Shown: positions 38,401 to 46,382, counted from the first letter of the stretch. The stretch is DNA of 46,651 nucleotides from an uncultured Bacteroidales bacterium (GCA_902775975.1 CACYOC010000018.1:1-46651); one strand, 5' to 3'. The notes: generated from the letters alone by a model not told the origin. Numbers and translations: made by a program.

Positions 38401-39715
38401 TGGCAATGAGGTTATGGGCTTTCTCAGGACGGTTCGGTTTCTGGAAACCCTCTGGAACCTGCAGCTCGGGAAACAGTATCTGTGGCTCTGTCCAGTGATA
38501 ACCATCCTTGGAGGTCTGCAGCATGGTGCGCGATGGCGGTATATGCTCGTCGCTGGGGTCACAGAGGAAGTGCAGATAGAACTGGTTGTTCCAATAGGCC
38601 ATCATCGGCTGATGGTTGTATGTCCAACCGTCGTTATTCGCTGTGGCGGGATGCTCACGGTTGGCATGCATGGTCTGGATGTTATGAACACCCACGACGG
38701 GCGATAATCCTCCGTCGTGGCGTTCAGGATTGCTCAGCGTCTTGCCGGTATAGTGAATGCGGTCTTTGTCATGTAGCAAGTTATAGACCGTGCGCTCATC
38801 AGCTTTGAAGATAGTGCCGTGCTTGTGGAATACGGGCACTTTCACTTGTTTCGATACGTCTTCAAAAGTCACAAAGTCTTTGGTATAGTGAGCACCGAAG
38901 TCTTTCAGCTGATAGCGGTCGTAATAGATAAGCCAACCGGATTTATAGCTTGGCGATTTACCAGTTACTGTTTCAGGGCCAAGTTTCAACACCGTGGGAC
39001 CTTCCATCATCTTGCCGGTAAAGGGCTCGGAAGCCTTCGACCACGGACCATAGGGCGACTTGCTATAGGCTACCTTGATGTCACGCTCGGGACGGGTGTT
39101 GTCCTTTAACACCATGACATAGTCATTCTTGCCTCTTTTGACCAGCGTGGCGTCGATACAGCTAAACCCTGGGTCAATCATTAGTTTGGCAGGTGCAAAG
39201 GTCTTGAAGTCCTTGGTAGTGGTATAATAAAGACGGTGGTTGTTCTTGTGCTCCTCCTGTCCGTCGGGGAATTTCCCGGGGATGCACGACGCCCAGATGA
39301 TGATAGCTTGCTGCTTCACGTCGTCCCAGAACAGTTCGGGAGCCCAGACGTTGACAGTCGTAGGATCTTTCATCACCTCGATGAAGCGTTGCTCGCTCCA
39401 GTGCTTCAAATCCTTAGAACAGGCATAGCCGAAGCCCCGGTCGCCTCGCCAGGAGGAGGTCCATACCAGATGGAACGTACCGTCGGGCGTGCGGATGATG
39501 GAAGGGTCTCGCATGACTTTTTGTTGTCCTACCTCAGGTTTTAGCCACGTGCCGGGAATGCTGTCCCATTGCCAACCGTCGTAGCTGTAGATAAACCGCA
39601 GACCGTCAGTGGCAGGTTCATGGAAAGAGGTGGATACATACACTTCGCGCTGTGCTGACATGCAGAGAACATCAGCAAAAACCATGAAAAGGAGGAGGAA
39701 ACGTTTCTTTATCAT
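35441..39715 (-). CDS. Giant multidomain glycosidase (GH43-like, sialidase-like and (alpha/alpha)6 domains; BT1020-like)
   Basis: 1424 residues with a signal peptide (MIKKRFLLLFMVFADVLCMS). Domain 1 (about 22-340) is a five-bladed propeller with a GH43-type acidic triad: D70 in 'VMRDPSIIRT', D188 in 'SCIDATLV', E238 in 'MMEGPTVLK'. Domain 2 (about 345-715) looks like a sialidase/BNR propeller ('TSISDDGGQTWAQP', 'TMLQTSKDGYHWTEP'). A laminin-like beta sandwich follows (about 740-920, 'LTVSFDIRAQQNNN'). Domain 4 (about 960-1390) is an (alpha/alpha)6 barrel ('NYSSWMPYSLWGRYLV', 'QLYWQADVQDAMEE', 'EWDGAVWPFATSQTLTAL'). This order recalls BT1020 of Bacteroides thetaiotaomicron, a rhamnogalacturonan-II enzyme with GH143 and GH142 activities. 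That match is from memory and not verified. With the GH78 nearby it suggests pectin side-chain breakdown. Confidence 0.75.
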   Translation of the reverse strand: MIKKRFLLLFMVFADVLCMSAQREVYVSTSFHEPATDGLRFIYSYDGWQWDSIPGTWLKPEVGQQKVMRDPSIIRTPDGTFHLVWTSSWRGDRGFGYACSKDLKHWSEQRFIEVMKDPTTVNVWAPELFWDDVKQQAIIIWASCIPGKFPDGQEEHKNNHRLYYTTTKDFKTFAPAKLMIDPGFSCIDATLVKRGKNDYVMVLKDNTRPERDIKVAYSKSPYGPWSKASEPFTGKMMEGPTVLKLGPETVTGKSPSYKSGWLIYYDRYQLKDFGAHYTKDFVTFEDVSKQVKVPVFHKHGTIFKADERTVYNLLHDKDRIHYTGKTLSNPERHDGGLSPVVGVHNIQTMHANREHPATANNDGWTYNHQPMMAYWNNQFYLHFLCDPSDEHIPPSRTMLQTSKDGYHWTEPQILFPELQVPEGFQKPNRPEKAHNLIAIMHQRVGWYVSKSGQLFAIGNYGVAFDRKDDPNDGNGIGRVIREVKKDGTFGPIYFIYLNGAYKTYMANKAHKTYWPFYTKADKATRKACEEILANPRYRMQWVEEADRDEPLIPLNKPYKAYCDYTLPDGRIAALWKHALTSISDDGGQTWAQPVERAKGFVNSNAKIWGQRLSDGTYATIYNPSEYRWPLAISLSSDGLEYTTLNLVQGEVPPMRYGGNYKSYGPQYVRGIQEGNGIPQDSDLWVAYSMNKEDMWVAHIPVPVQTEASSHADGTEFNALSGSAAENPLSQLTTWNIYSPLTAPVSLNDGWLTLSDQDPFDYARVERKIPSTKELTVSFDIRAQQNNNGLLQIEFLDKNGTACSRIELTDKGEMRCKGGARYGGLGKYEAGHTYHFECHLSVSRRLIEVFIDGKKAGQRMFFAPVESIERIMFRTGGRRTFPDIDTEADWYGTLDNAGELCELASYSIRQVKTAPSTMNGSTTETAALLHYDDYKHYVDYFNTMEPEGIQQAIPNKDAWKWMQENVPLFECSQQDFEELWYFRWWTLRKHLRQTPVGYAMTEFLVPRSYADQYNLISSGVGHHILESRWLRNPMYLDQVMNTWYKGNNGQPMKKIANYSSWMPYSLWGRYLVDGRKDWIVSMLPSLEWEYNHWEKTHTRSVQGHQLYWQADVQDAMEETISGGRKKKYLRPSINSYMYGNAMAIGNICVLADSIAKSRQYFDKAAQLKEAAHQVLWNEQHQFFETHRVDSSANVREAIGFMPWYTKMAKDEAKYSVAWLQAADPEGFSAPYGQTTAERRHPQFRTHGVGKCEWDGAVWPFATSQTLTALANFANEYHWEYEGTGVRAFVDSLFFAEMEKYMQSQHMRGKPYIGEYLDETTGYWLKGDQERSRYYNHSTFNDLVITGLCGLRPRADQTLEVNPLLPEGKWAYFCLDNVLYHGHIITILYDRDGTRYHQGQGLRIFVDGQLKGQRKDIGKLVIEKAL

Positions 39716-39778
39716 ACCTAATAATATTTATTATATAGACGAAATTGGACTTTTTTTGTCACTAATTCAAATATTATT

Positions 39779-39786
39779 CGTACTTT
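39779..39786 (+). promoter_or_regulatory. Predicted -7 element for the FMN-binding protein gene
   Basis: TACTTTTG, 33 bases before the ATG at 39819. It excludes the longer frame that starts at 39609. Confidence 0.55.
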
Positions 39787-39818
39787 TGCAGTCTCAATCG
39801 ATTAAAACATTAGAAAAA

Positions 39819-40199
39819 ATGAAGAAGATAGTATTAGCATTTTTGCTGATGACAGTGTTCAACACTGCTGAGGCTCAGGTGATGAAGAAAGAGAAAGACG
39901 GTACTTACATTGTCAATACCACGACGCTGGCAACGGATGTCGAGGGCTATAACGGCACCACACCCGTGGAGATCCATATCAAGAAGAACAAGATAGTGAA
40001 GGTCGTTCCCCTTAAAAGTCAGGAGGGAGCCAAGTATGTTGCCAAGGTGAAGAAGAATATGTTGCCCAAGTACGAGGGTATGAACGTCAAGAAAGGTACT
40101 GTTGCCGAGGTGGATGCCGTAACAGGAGCAACGTTTACGTCCGATGCTATCAAGGAGAACGTGAAACGCGGCGTGGCGTATTACAAGCAGAATAAATAA
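39819..40199 (+). CDS. Small exported FMN-binding domain protein
   Basis: 126 residues from the ATG at 39819, with signal peptide MKKIVLAFLLMTVFNTAEAQ. The mature part of about 105 residues is one FMN-binding domain. The motif 'VDAVTGATFTSDAIKENV' matches the S/T-G-A-T consensus where ApbE links FMN to threonine, as in RnfG and NqrC. 'EIHIKKNKIVKVVPLKSQEG' is the family's paired-strand region. It likely carries electrons outside the cytoplasmic membrane, but no partner gene is adjacent. It ends at a terminator shared with the convergent chromate transporter gene. Confidence 0.82.
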   Translation: MKKIVLAFLLMTVFNTAEAQVMKKEKDGTYIVNTTTLATDVEGYNGTTPVEIHIKKNKIVKVVPLKSQEGAKYVAKVKKNMLPKYEGMNVKKGTVAEVDAVTGATFTSDAIKENVKRGVAYYKQNK

Positions 40200-40223
40200 A
40201 GGTATTGAGATATTCCTGAAACG

Positions 40224-40254
40224 AAAAGTGCTTCCATTGCGGAAGCACTTTTTT
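40224..40254. terminator. Bidirectional intrinsic terminator
   Basis: AAAAGTGCTTCC pairs with GGAAGCACTTTT (12 bp) around a five-base loop, with T and A runs on either side. It serves the FMN-binding gene (+) and the chromate transporter pair (-). Confidence 0.85.
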
Positions 40255-40828
40255 AGTATAATAGCAGCAGACCTGCTATGCCGCAGTAGCATATCATGCG
40301 GATAGGATTGATTTTCATCATCATCACCCCGTAGAATGCTGAAGCAAAGAGAAAACAGCTGATGCCGAACTGCCATGCGTCCTCCTGGGGAGTGGAGAAG
40401 TTCTCGGGGGTCATCAGCAACAAGGTCGCTGCTCCCAACAGTCCTATGACGGCAGGGCGCAGTCCTTTGAACATGCTTTCTATCAGGGGGTGGTGCATAT
40501 ACCGCATAAACAGCTTGCTGATGAGTATCATCAGTATCAGCGACGGTAGCACCAGTGCAAAGGTGGCTGTCACTGAGCCCAGAATGGCCATAGGCATGGA
40601 GTAGCCCGCATTGATAATGGCGGTATAGCCGCAATAGGTGGCAGAATTGATGCCGATAGGGCCTGGCGTCATCTGCGATATAGCGACAATATCCGTAAAG
40701 TCACTGCTCGACAGCCAGTGCCAGTGTTCCACCGTCTCGTGCTGAATGAGCGACAACATACCATAGCCGCCACCGAAGCCAAACAATCCTATTTGGAAAA
40801 ATGTGATAAATAATCGAAGAAAGATCAT
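40253..40828 (-). CDS. Chromate transporter half (ChrA-like), second gene
   Basis: 191 residues from the ATG at 40828 (MIFLRLFITFFQIGLFGFGG); upstream extension to 40957 runs inside the partner gene. It is one half of a split chromate ion transporter (CHR family). Marks are 'FGFGGGYGMLSLIQHETVE', 'ISQMTPGPIGINSATYCGY' and 'FKGLRPAVIGLLGAATLL'. Short CHR proteins work as pairs of oppositely oriented halves. The start overlaps the stop of the first half in an ATGA, so the two are made together. Chromate or sulfate specificity cannot be read from sequence. Confidence 0.87.
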   Translation of the reverse strand: MIFLRLFITFFQIGLFGFGGGYGMLSLIQHETVEHWHWLSSSDFTDIVAISQMTPGPIGINSATYCGYTAIINAGYSMPMAILGSVTATFALVLPSLILMILISKLFMRYMHHPLIESMFKGLRPAVIGLLGAATLLLMTPENFSTPQEDAWQFGISCFLFASAFYGVMMMKINPIRMICYCGIAGLLLLY

Positions 40829-41400
40829 CTCTGTGTCTCTGTTTCTCTGGGTTTGACAAGTCCGTATAGAAGTCCTCCAATCGCTGCAACGATGATAATC
40901 CAGATGGGCGATACCCCCATTAGCCAGATGAGCAGCGCTGAGGCAATGGGTATCCATAGCGTAAACTTATTCAGTTGCGCACGTCGGGCAAGATTGAACG
41001 TTGGCACGGCAATCAGAGCCACTACGGCAGGACGGATGCCTCGGAAGATGGCTGCCACCACCTTGTTCTCCTTGAACTGCTGGAAGAACATGGCTATCAG
41101 CAGGATGATGACAAACGAGGGTAGGGCAGTGCCCAGCGCTGTTGCGATGGCGCCGCGGGTGTTCTTTAGCTTATATCCGATGAAGATGGCGATGTTGATG
41201 GCAAAGACCCCCGGACAACTTTGCGCAATGGCAATGAGGTCCAGCATCTCTTCCTTGCTGACCCAGCGATGACGGTTCACCACCTCTTCCTCTATCAGTG
41301 GTATCATGGCATATCCACCCCCGAGGGTGAACAGGCCAATCTTAAAAAACGTCTTGAATAATTCCCAATAGAGATTGCTTATGGGGCTTATAGGGCTCAT
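40825..41400 (-). CDS. Chromate transporter half (ChrA-like), first gene
   Basis: 191 residues from the ATG at 41400 (MSPISPISNLYWELFKTFFK), equal in length to its partner. A start at 41448 would overlap purL by 28 bases. CHR-family motifs are 'IGLFTLGGGYAMIPLIEEEV', 'IAQSCPGVFAINIAIFIGY' and 'FRGIRPAVVALIAVPTF'. The N-terminal 'SPISPIS' comes from a short GGGCTTATAGGG-type repeat (41377-41440), and the last residues ('RETETQR') from a CACAGAG-type repeat. It lies 20 bases after purL, so may be co-transcribed with it. Confidence 0.85.
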   Translation of the reverse strand: MSPISPISNLYWELFKTFFKIGLFTLGGGYAMIPLIEEEVVNRHRWVSKEEMLDLIAIAQSCPGVFAINIAIFIGYKLKNTRGAIATALGTALPSFVIILLIAMFFQQFKENKVVAAIFRGIRPAVVALIAVPTFNLARRAQLNKFTLWIPIASALLIWLMGVSPIWIIIVAAIGGLLYGLVKPRETETQR

Positions 41401-41440
41401 GGGGCTAATAGTGATTGGGACTAATGGACCAGATGGGCTT
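41377..41440. repeat. GGGCTNATNGGG short repeat at the purL-chromate transporter junction
   Basis: Units like GGGGCTTAT, AGGGCTCAT, GGGGCTAAT and GGGACTAAT follow one another. The same family is at 43447-43477 inside purL and at 38171-38225 inside the giant glycosidase. Confidence 0.6.
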
Positions 41441-44400
41441 CTACCCACCGTCTTGCATTCACAAAAGCCTCAATCCAAGGCGTTACCTCGTCGTTGCGAC
41501 GGTTGGCGGGGTACCACGCGTTCTGCCAGGGGAAGACGGCACGCTCCAAGTGAGGCATCATGCAAAGATGACGACCGTCTTCAGAGCAGATTCCTGCCAC
41601 GTTGTAGTCGCTGCCGTTAGGATTAGCAGGATAGCCGGCATAGTTGTATTTGGCAATCACGTGATACGTGCTCTCTGCTTCCGGTAGAGAGAACTTTCCC
41701 TCTCCGTGAGCCACCCAGATACCTAACTTGTTGCCGCTCAGACTACCAAACATCACGCTGTTGTTTTGCGGAACGGTCAGGCTGATGAACTCACTCTCAA
41801 ACTTATGACTGTCGTTGTGCAGCATTTTGGCGCCCTTGGCTCCTGTGAGTCCGAGCTCTACCATCAGCTGACAACCGTTACAGATGCCTAACGACAGGGT
41901 GTCCTTGCGGGCATAGAACTTATCGAGCGCTTCCTTGGCCTTGGGGTTGAAGAGAAAGGCGCCTGCCCAACCCTTGGCAGAACCGAGCACATCGCTGTTC
42001 GAGAAACCGCCGCAGAACACAATCATATTGATGTCTTCCAGCGTCTCGCGACCGCTGATGAGGTCGGTCATCATCACATCCTTCACGTCGAAGCCTGCTA
42101 AATACAGACAGTAGGCCATCTCACGCTCGCCGTTCGTTCCCTTCTCACGGATGATGGCAGCCTTGGGTGTCGTGCTTGTTGCTGTGTCACAGCAACCTTT
42201 CTCCTTCCAGCGGTCTGCAGAGAGTCCATACTGGGCAAGCTTACCCGTGAAGTCCTTGTTGAACTTCATCTCCAAGGGCTGTTGCTTGTAGTTCTCGTAG
42301 CGCTCCTTGGCTTTGCCGTTGAAGCTCTGCTTGGTGTCCAGCAGATAGCTGGTCTTGTACCAGATGTCACGCAATGCATCGATATCAAACGTGTGGGAAA
42401 CGGTTCCCCCGTTTCCATTATCCACAACCACTTCAATGCAACGGCTGTCCTCTACGGGATAGCCTATCTTGGCAAAGCCTACGCCCTGCTCTTCCATGAA
42501 GTCCTTGAACTCCTGCTTGTGCTCGTCACTCACCTCGACGACTACGCCGGGATTCTCGGCAAAGAGCGTCTTCACCACATCACCGTCCTTGCAAAGGTCG
42601 TGCAGGTTGATGTGCAGGCCGCCTTTCTGGTTGGCGAAGCACATCTCTAACAGACAGGTGATCAGACCACCGGCAGAGATGTCGTGACCTGCCACAATCC
42701 ATCCCTTCTCTATCATCTCCTGAACAGCCATGAAGGCATCGGCAAAGTATTCGGCATTTTTCACTGTCGGTACGTCACTGCCTATCTTTCCCAAGCTCTG
42801 TGCAAAGGCACTGCCGCCCAGGTGCAGCTCGTCGAACGAGAAGTCGATATGGTACAGCGAACAGTGCTTGTCGTTTTTGACAACAGGACTCACCACCTTA
42901 CGGATATCGCTGACCTCACCGCCAGCACTGACAATAACGGTTCCCGGCGAGATAATCTTCTCACCGTTGGGATATTGCTGTGTCAATGACAGTGAATCCT
43001 TACCAGTCGGCACATTGATATGCAGGTCACAGCAGAAGTCTGACAGTGCCTTGACGGCAGCATACAGACGGGCGTCTTCACCCTCCTGACTGCGACAGGG
43101 CCACATCCAGTTGGCGGATAGTGACAGCGAGTCCATACCCTCTGCCAGAGGTGCCCAGACGATGTTCGTCAGTGCCTCGGCAACCGACAGTACACTGCCT
43201 GCGGCTGGGTCGGCAAGACCGGCTTGCGGCGCATGACCTAAGGCGGTGGCGATACCTTTCTTTCCACGATAGTCAAGGGCTACCACACCACAGTCTGACA
43301 GCGGCAGCTGTATCTCACCCTGGCACTGCTGACGGGCTATCTTACCCGTGACGGAGCGATCGACCTTGTTGGTCAGCCAGTCCTTACAAGCTACAGCCTC
43401 TAACTGGAGCACGCGCTCCAGGTATTCGTTAAGCTTCTGCTGGGTCTCATTAGCCCCATTAGCCCCATTGGGCTTATAATACTCTACGTCCTCATAGTGG
43501 TGCTCCACAGTATTATCTTTCATGATGGTCTTCGGTGAGTGACCGAACATCTGTGCTACGTCCAGGTCGAAAGGCTTGACGCCGTCGCCCTGCTTGAACG
43601 AGAAGTGGGCATCGCCCGTCGTCTCACCTACCACATACATCGGGGCACGTTCACGCTCGGCAATCTTCTGGACGTGTTCTATGTGTTTCTCGTCAATCAG
43701 CAGTCCCATGCGCTCCTGACTCTCGTTGGCAATGATTTCTTTTGCCGACAGCGTCTTGTCGCCGATGGGCAACTTGGTCATGTCTATCTCTCCACCGCAC
43801 TCCTCGACGAGTTCTGACAGGCAGTTCAGGTGACCAGCACTGCCGTGGTCGTGAATGCTGACTACGGGATTGTTGTCTTCTTCGCAGAGCGCACGCACCA
43901 AGTTATAGGCACGCTTCTGCATCTCAGGGTTGGCACGCTGGATGGCATTCAACTCAATACCGTTACTGTAACGTCCTGTATCAACAGACGATACGCTGCC
44001 GCCACCCAGTCCGATGCGGTAGTTGTCACCACCGACCACCACGACTTTATTGCCTTTCTGTGGTTCTTTCTTCAGACAGTCACGCTTCGTGCCGTAGCCA
44101 ACACCACCAGCCAGCATAATCACCTTGTCGTAGGCATATTTAGTGTTTGTTGCGACTGAGTCGCAACCCTTTTCCTGGTGCTCAAACGTCAGCACCGAAC
44201 CGCAAATCAGCGGCTGTCCGAACTTGTTGCCGAAGTCGCTGGCACCATTCGAAGCCTTTGTCAATATCTGCTGGGGCGTCTGGTACAGCCACTTACGGAC
44301 GGGCAGGATGTCCTCCCAGTCTCTTTTAATATTTAATTTTTCATCTTTAATCTCCGAGTCGTCCAGACGAGGATATGCTGTCATATATACCGCTGTACCG

Positions 44401-45248
44401 GCAATAGGCCATGAGCCGACACCACCGCCCATGCGGTCGCGAATCTCACCGCCCGTTCCTGTAGCTGCACCGTTGAAGGGCTCTACCGTTGTGGGGAAGT
44501 TATGGGTTTCGGCTTTCAGCGAAATGACGCTCTCGATGTCCTTGACGCGGAACCAGTCGCTGGTGCTCTGGTCTGCCGGAGCAAACTGCTCTACTACAGG
44601 ACCTTGCGCAAAGGCTACATTGTCTTTATAGGCTGACAAGATTTTGTTCGGATTCTCTTGGGTGGTTTTCTTGATCATGGCAAAGAGACTCGACTCCATC
44701 TCTTTACCGTCAATGATGAACGTACCACCGAATATCTTGTGGCGGCAGTGCTCGGAGTTAATCTGGGCAAAGCCGAAGATTTCTGAGTCTGTCAGCGGAC
44801 GGCCGTTCTCTTTTTCTATCTTGTGCAGATACTCTATCTCTTCCGGCGACAGCGCCAGACCTTCCTGTTCGTTGTATGCTTCCAGGTTGTCCACATATTT
44901 AATAGGCTCCGGCTGGATGTTGATGGTGAAAATGTCCTGGTCCAGGCCATGATACATGCGCTGGAGCATCTGGTCGTAGTCGGCATCTTCCGATGGGGAA
45001 GGGAAGTACTCCTCTATACGTGAAATGCCGCTGAGTCCCATGTTCTGTGTGATCTCAACGGCATTCGTTGACCATGGCGTCACCATTTCGCGACGCGGGC
45101 CGATGTAGTAGCCGCTGAGCGTCTCGCTGTCAAGCAGTGTTGCCTCGCCATAAAGCCAGCAGAGTTCCTTTACTTCTTCTTCGTTAAGTCGATGGTCTGT
45201 TTGCGTTGCTATCACGCTGTCCTGTGGGGTCTTGAAAAAGAGAATCAT
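41421..45248 (-). CDS. purL: Phosphoribosylformylglycinamidine synthase (single-chain)
   Basis: 1275 residues, the large single-chain PurL. It makes FGAM from FGAR, ATP and glutamine in purine synthesis. Order: N-terminal PurS-like region, linker, FGAM synthetase ('EINSEHCRHKIF'-like core 'FAQINSEHCRHKIFGGTF', 'KAETHNFPTTVEPFNGAATG', 'GGEIRDRMGGGVGSWPIAGT', 'HDHGSAGHLNCLSELVEECG'), then a C-terminal glutaminase ('FCGGFSNSDVLGSAKGWAGA', nucleophile Cys in 'SLGICNGCQLMVELG', 'GIWVAHGEGKFSLPE' with catalytic His). A repeat adds 'PNGANGANE' (43447-43477). The promoter is at 45284-45291. A PurR or purine riboswitch element is not seen. Confidence 0.96.
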   Translation of the reverse strand: MILFFKTPQDSVIATQTDHRLNEEEVKELCWLYGEATLLDSETLSGYYIGPRREMVTPWSTNAVEITQNMGLSGISRIEEYFPSPSEDADYDQMLQRMYHGLDQDIFTINIQPEPIKYVDNLEAYNEQEGLALSPEEIEYLHKIEKENGRPLTDSEIFGFAQINSEHCRHKIFGGTFIIDGKEMESSLFAMIKKTTQENPNKILSAYKDNVAFAQGPVVEQFAPADQSTSDWFRVKDIESVISLKAETHNFPTTVEPFNGAATGTGGEIRDRMGGGVGSWPIAGTAVYMTAYPRLDDSEIKDEKLNIKRDWEDILPVRKWLYQTPQQILTKASNGASDFGNKFGQPLICGSVLTFEHQEKGCDSVATNTKYAYDKVIMLAGGVGYGTKRDCLKKEPQKGNKVVVVGGDNYRIGLGGGSVSSVDTGRYSNGIELNAIQRANPEMQKRAYNLVRALCEEDNNPVVSIHDHGSAGHLNCLSELVEECGGEIDMTKLPIGDKTLSAKEIIANESQERMGLLIDEKHIEHVQKIAERERAPMYVVGETTGDAHFSFKQGDGVKPFDLDVAQMFGHSPKTIMKDNTVEHHYEDVEYYKPNGANGANETQQKLNEYLERVLQLEAVACKDWLTNKVDRSVTGKIARQQCQGEIQLPLSDCGVVALDYRGKKGIATALGHAPQAGLADPAAGSVLSVAEALTNIVWAPLAEGMDSLSLSANWMWPCRSQEGEDARLYAAVKALSDFCCDLHINVPTGKDSLSLTQQYPNGEKIISPGTVIVSAGGEVSDIRKVVSPVVKNDKHCSLYHIDFSFDELHLGGSAFAQSLGKIGSDVPTVKNAEYFADAFMAVQEMIEKGWIVAGHDISAGGLITCLLEMCFANQKGGLHINLHDLCKDGDVVKTLFAENPGVVVEVSDEHKQEFKDFMEEQGVGFAKIGYPVEDSRCIEVVVDNGNGGTVSHTFDIDALRDIWYKTSYLLDTKQSFNGKAKERYENYKQQPLEMKFNKDFTGKLAQYGLSADRWKEKGCCDTATSTTPKAAIIREKGTNGEREMAYCLYLAGFDVKDVMMTDLISGRETLEDINMIVFCGGFSNSDVLGSAKGWAGAFLFNPKAKEALDKFYARKDTLSLGICNGCQLMVELGLTGAKGAKMLHNDSHKFESEFISLTVPQNNSVMFGSLSGNKLGIWVAHGEGKFSLPEAESTYHVIAKYNYAGYPANPNGSDYNVAGICSEDGRHLCMMPHLERAVFPWQNAWYPANRRNDEVTPWIEAFVNARRWVEAHLVH

Positions 45249-45283
45249 AACCTTTATACCTTATTATTTATTTAATTCGGGTG

Positions 45284-45291
45284 CAAAGGTA
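45284..45291 (-). promoter_or_regulatory. Predicted -7 element for purL
   Basis: The minus strand reads TACCTTTG, 36 bases before the ATG at 45248. A purine-rich 'AAAGG' precedes the ATG. Confidence 0.6.
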
Positions 45292-45372
45292 GTGCAAATC
45301 GAGCGAAATGCAAAGAAAAAACTTGTTTTTCTTTTCATTTCCGAGGTGCAGCCTACTTTCGGCGTCAGCCAG

Positions 45373-45455
45373 AGGTACGAATAAGTGAGCACAAAACCAA
45401 ATTAAATTTGAGTTTTGTCGAACGAGAGTACTATTGGCGTTAGCCAAAGATACTT
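45373..45455. repeat. Copy of an intergenic repeat also found (inverted) at 26255-26340
   Basis: A run of 22 identical bases starting GGTACGAATAAGTGAGCAC, then an AT-rich stretch, then GTCGAACG with flanking AGTACT/AAGTACC, occurs here on plus and on minus at 26340-26255. Small palindromes (TTGGC-GTTA-GCCAA here; GAGGC-TGC-GCCTC there) end each copy. Confidence 0.6.
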
Positions 45456-45505
45456 AAAATTTTCTAAATCCATTCAACTTTCGACGATTATATGCGTCTA
45501 ATCAT

Positions 45506-45513
45506 TAACTTTG
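45506..45513 (+). promoter_or_regulatory. Predicted -7 element for the OmpA-family gene
   Basis: TAACTTTG, 33 bases before the ATG at 45546. Confidence 0.5.
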
Positions 45514-45545
45514 CACCCGATTTTGTAACATAAACAGTAAAAAGT

Positions 45546-46382
45546 ATGAGAAAAAGTGTATTCATGATGGCACTCGTGGGAGCTGTGTTGCTCTCTGGCT
45601 GTGCCTCAAAAAAAGATTTGCAGGCTTGTAAGGATGAAAACAAGGCGCTTTCTACTAATTTCCAGAATACCAAAGAGCAGCTGGCTGCCGCCACTGCCCG
45701 TGCCGAGAGTTTGGAACAGCAGGTAAAGAGCCTCACGGCTGCTAACAGCAATCTGCAGGCCTCGCTGGACAAGAGTCTGACGAATTCCAGTCAGAACAAT
45801 GTCAGCATTGAGAAACTGGTCGATCAGATCAACGAGTCTAACAAGTACATCCGCCATCTCGTCGAGGTGAAGTCGAAGAGCGACTCTCTGAATATGGTGC
45901 TCACCAACAACCTGACACGCTCGCTGTCTAAGGAGGAACTGAAAGAGGTTGATGTGCAGGTGCTCAAGGGCGTCGTCTATATCTCTTTGGCTGACAACAT
46001 GCTTTATAAGAGCGGCTCTTACGAAATCAACGACCGTGCTGCCGAGACACTCTCGAAGATTGCCAAGATCATCAAGGACTACAAGGATTACGACGTGCTC
46101 ATCGAAGGTAATACCGATGATGTGCCCATCAAGCGTGAGAATATCCGTAACAACTGGGACCTCTCCTGCTTGCGTGCTTCCAGTGTCGTTCAGGCACTGC
46201 AGAATACCTATGGTGTCGATCCTAAGCGCCTCACTGCCGGTGGCCGTGGCGAGTACAATCCCCTCCAGCCCAACACCAGCGAGCTGGGCAAGCAGCGCAA
46301 CCGCCGCACACAGATTATCATCACTCCGAAGCTCGACGAGTTCATGGAACTGATTGGTCAGGCACCGGAAGAGAGCAAGTAA
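45546..46382 (+). CDS. OmpA-family peptidoglycan-binding lipoprotein
   Basis: 278 residues. The signal ends in the lipobox 'AVLLSGCASKKDLQACK' (Cys19). Residues about 25-120 form a coiled coil rich in Q, N, E and S ('QLAAATARAESLEQQVKSLT'), then the OmpA/MotB domain (about 145-262): 'MLYKSGSYEINDRAAETLSK', 'VLIEGNTDDVPI', 'LSCLRASSVVQAL', 'GRGEYNPLQPN' and 'QRNRRTQIIITPK'. The Asp and Arg positions that bind diaminopimelate are within the conserved 'NTDD' and 'NRRTQI' segments. It tethers the outer membrane to peptidoglycan. It resembles Pal/YiaD types. A strong terminator follows at 46414-46455. Confidence 0.9.
   Translation: MRKSVFMMALVGAVLLSGCASKKDLQACKDENKALSTNFQNTKEQLAAATARAESLEQQVKSLTAANSNLQASLDKSLTNSSQNNVSIEKLVDQINESNKYIRHLVEVKSKSDSLNMVLTNNLTRSLSKEELKEVDVQVLKGVVYISLADNMLYKSGSYEINDRAAETLSKIAKIIKDYKDYDVLIEGNTDDVPIKRENIRNNWDLSCLRASSVVQALQNTYGVDPKRLTAGGRGEYNPLQPNTSELGKQRNRRTQIIITPKLDEFMELIGQAPEESK

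Noticed and set aside
40829-40957. 43-residue N-terminal extension of the second chromate transporter half
   Set aside because: It lies inside the first half's gene, has His/Arg-rich shadow composition, and the ATGA overlap at 40825-40828 is the normal coupling.
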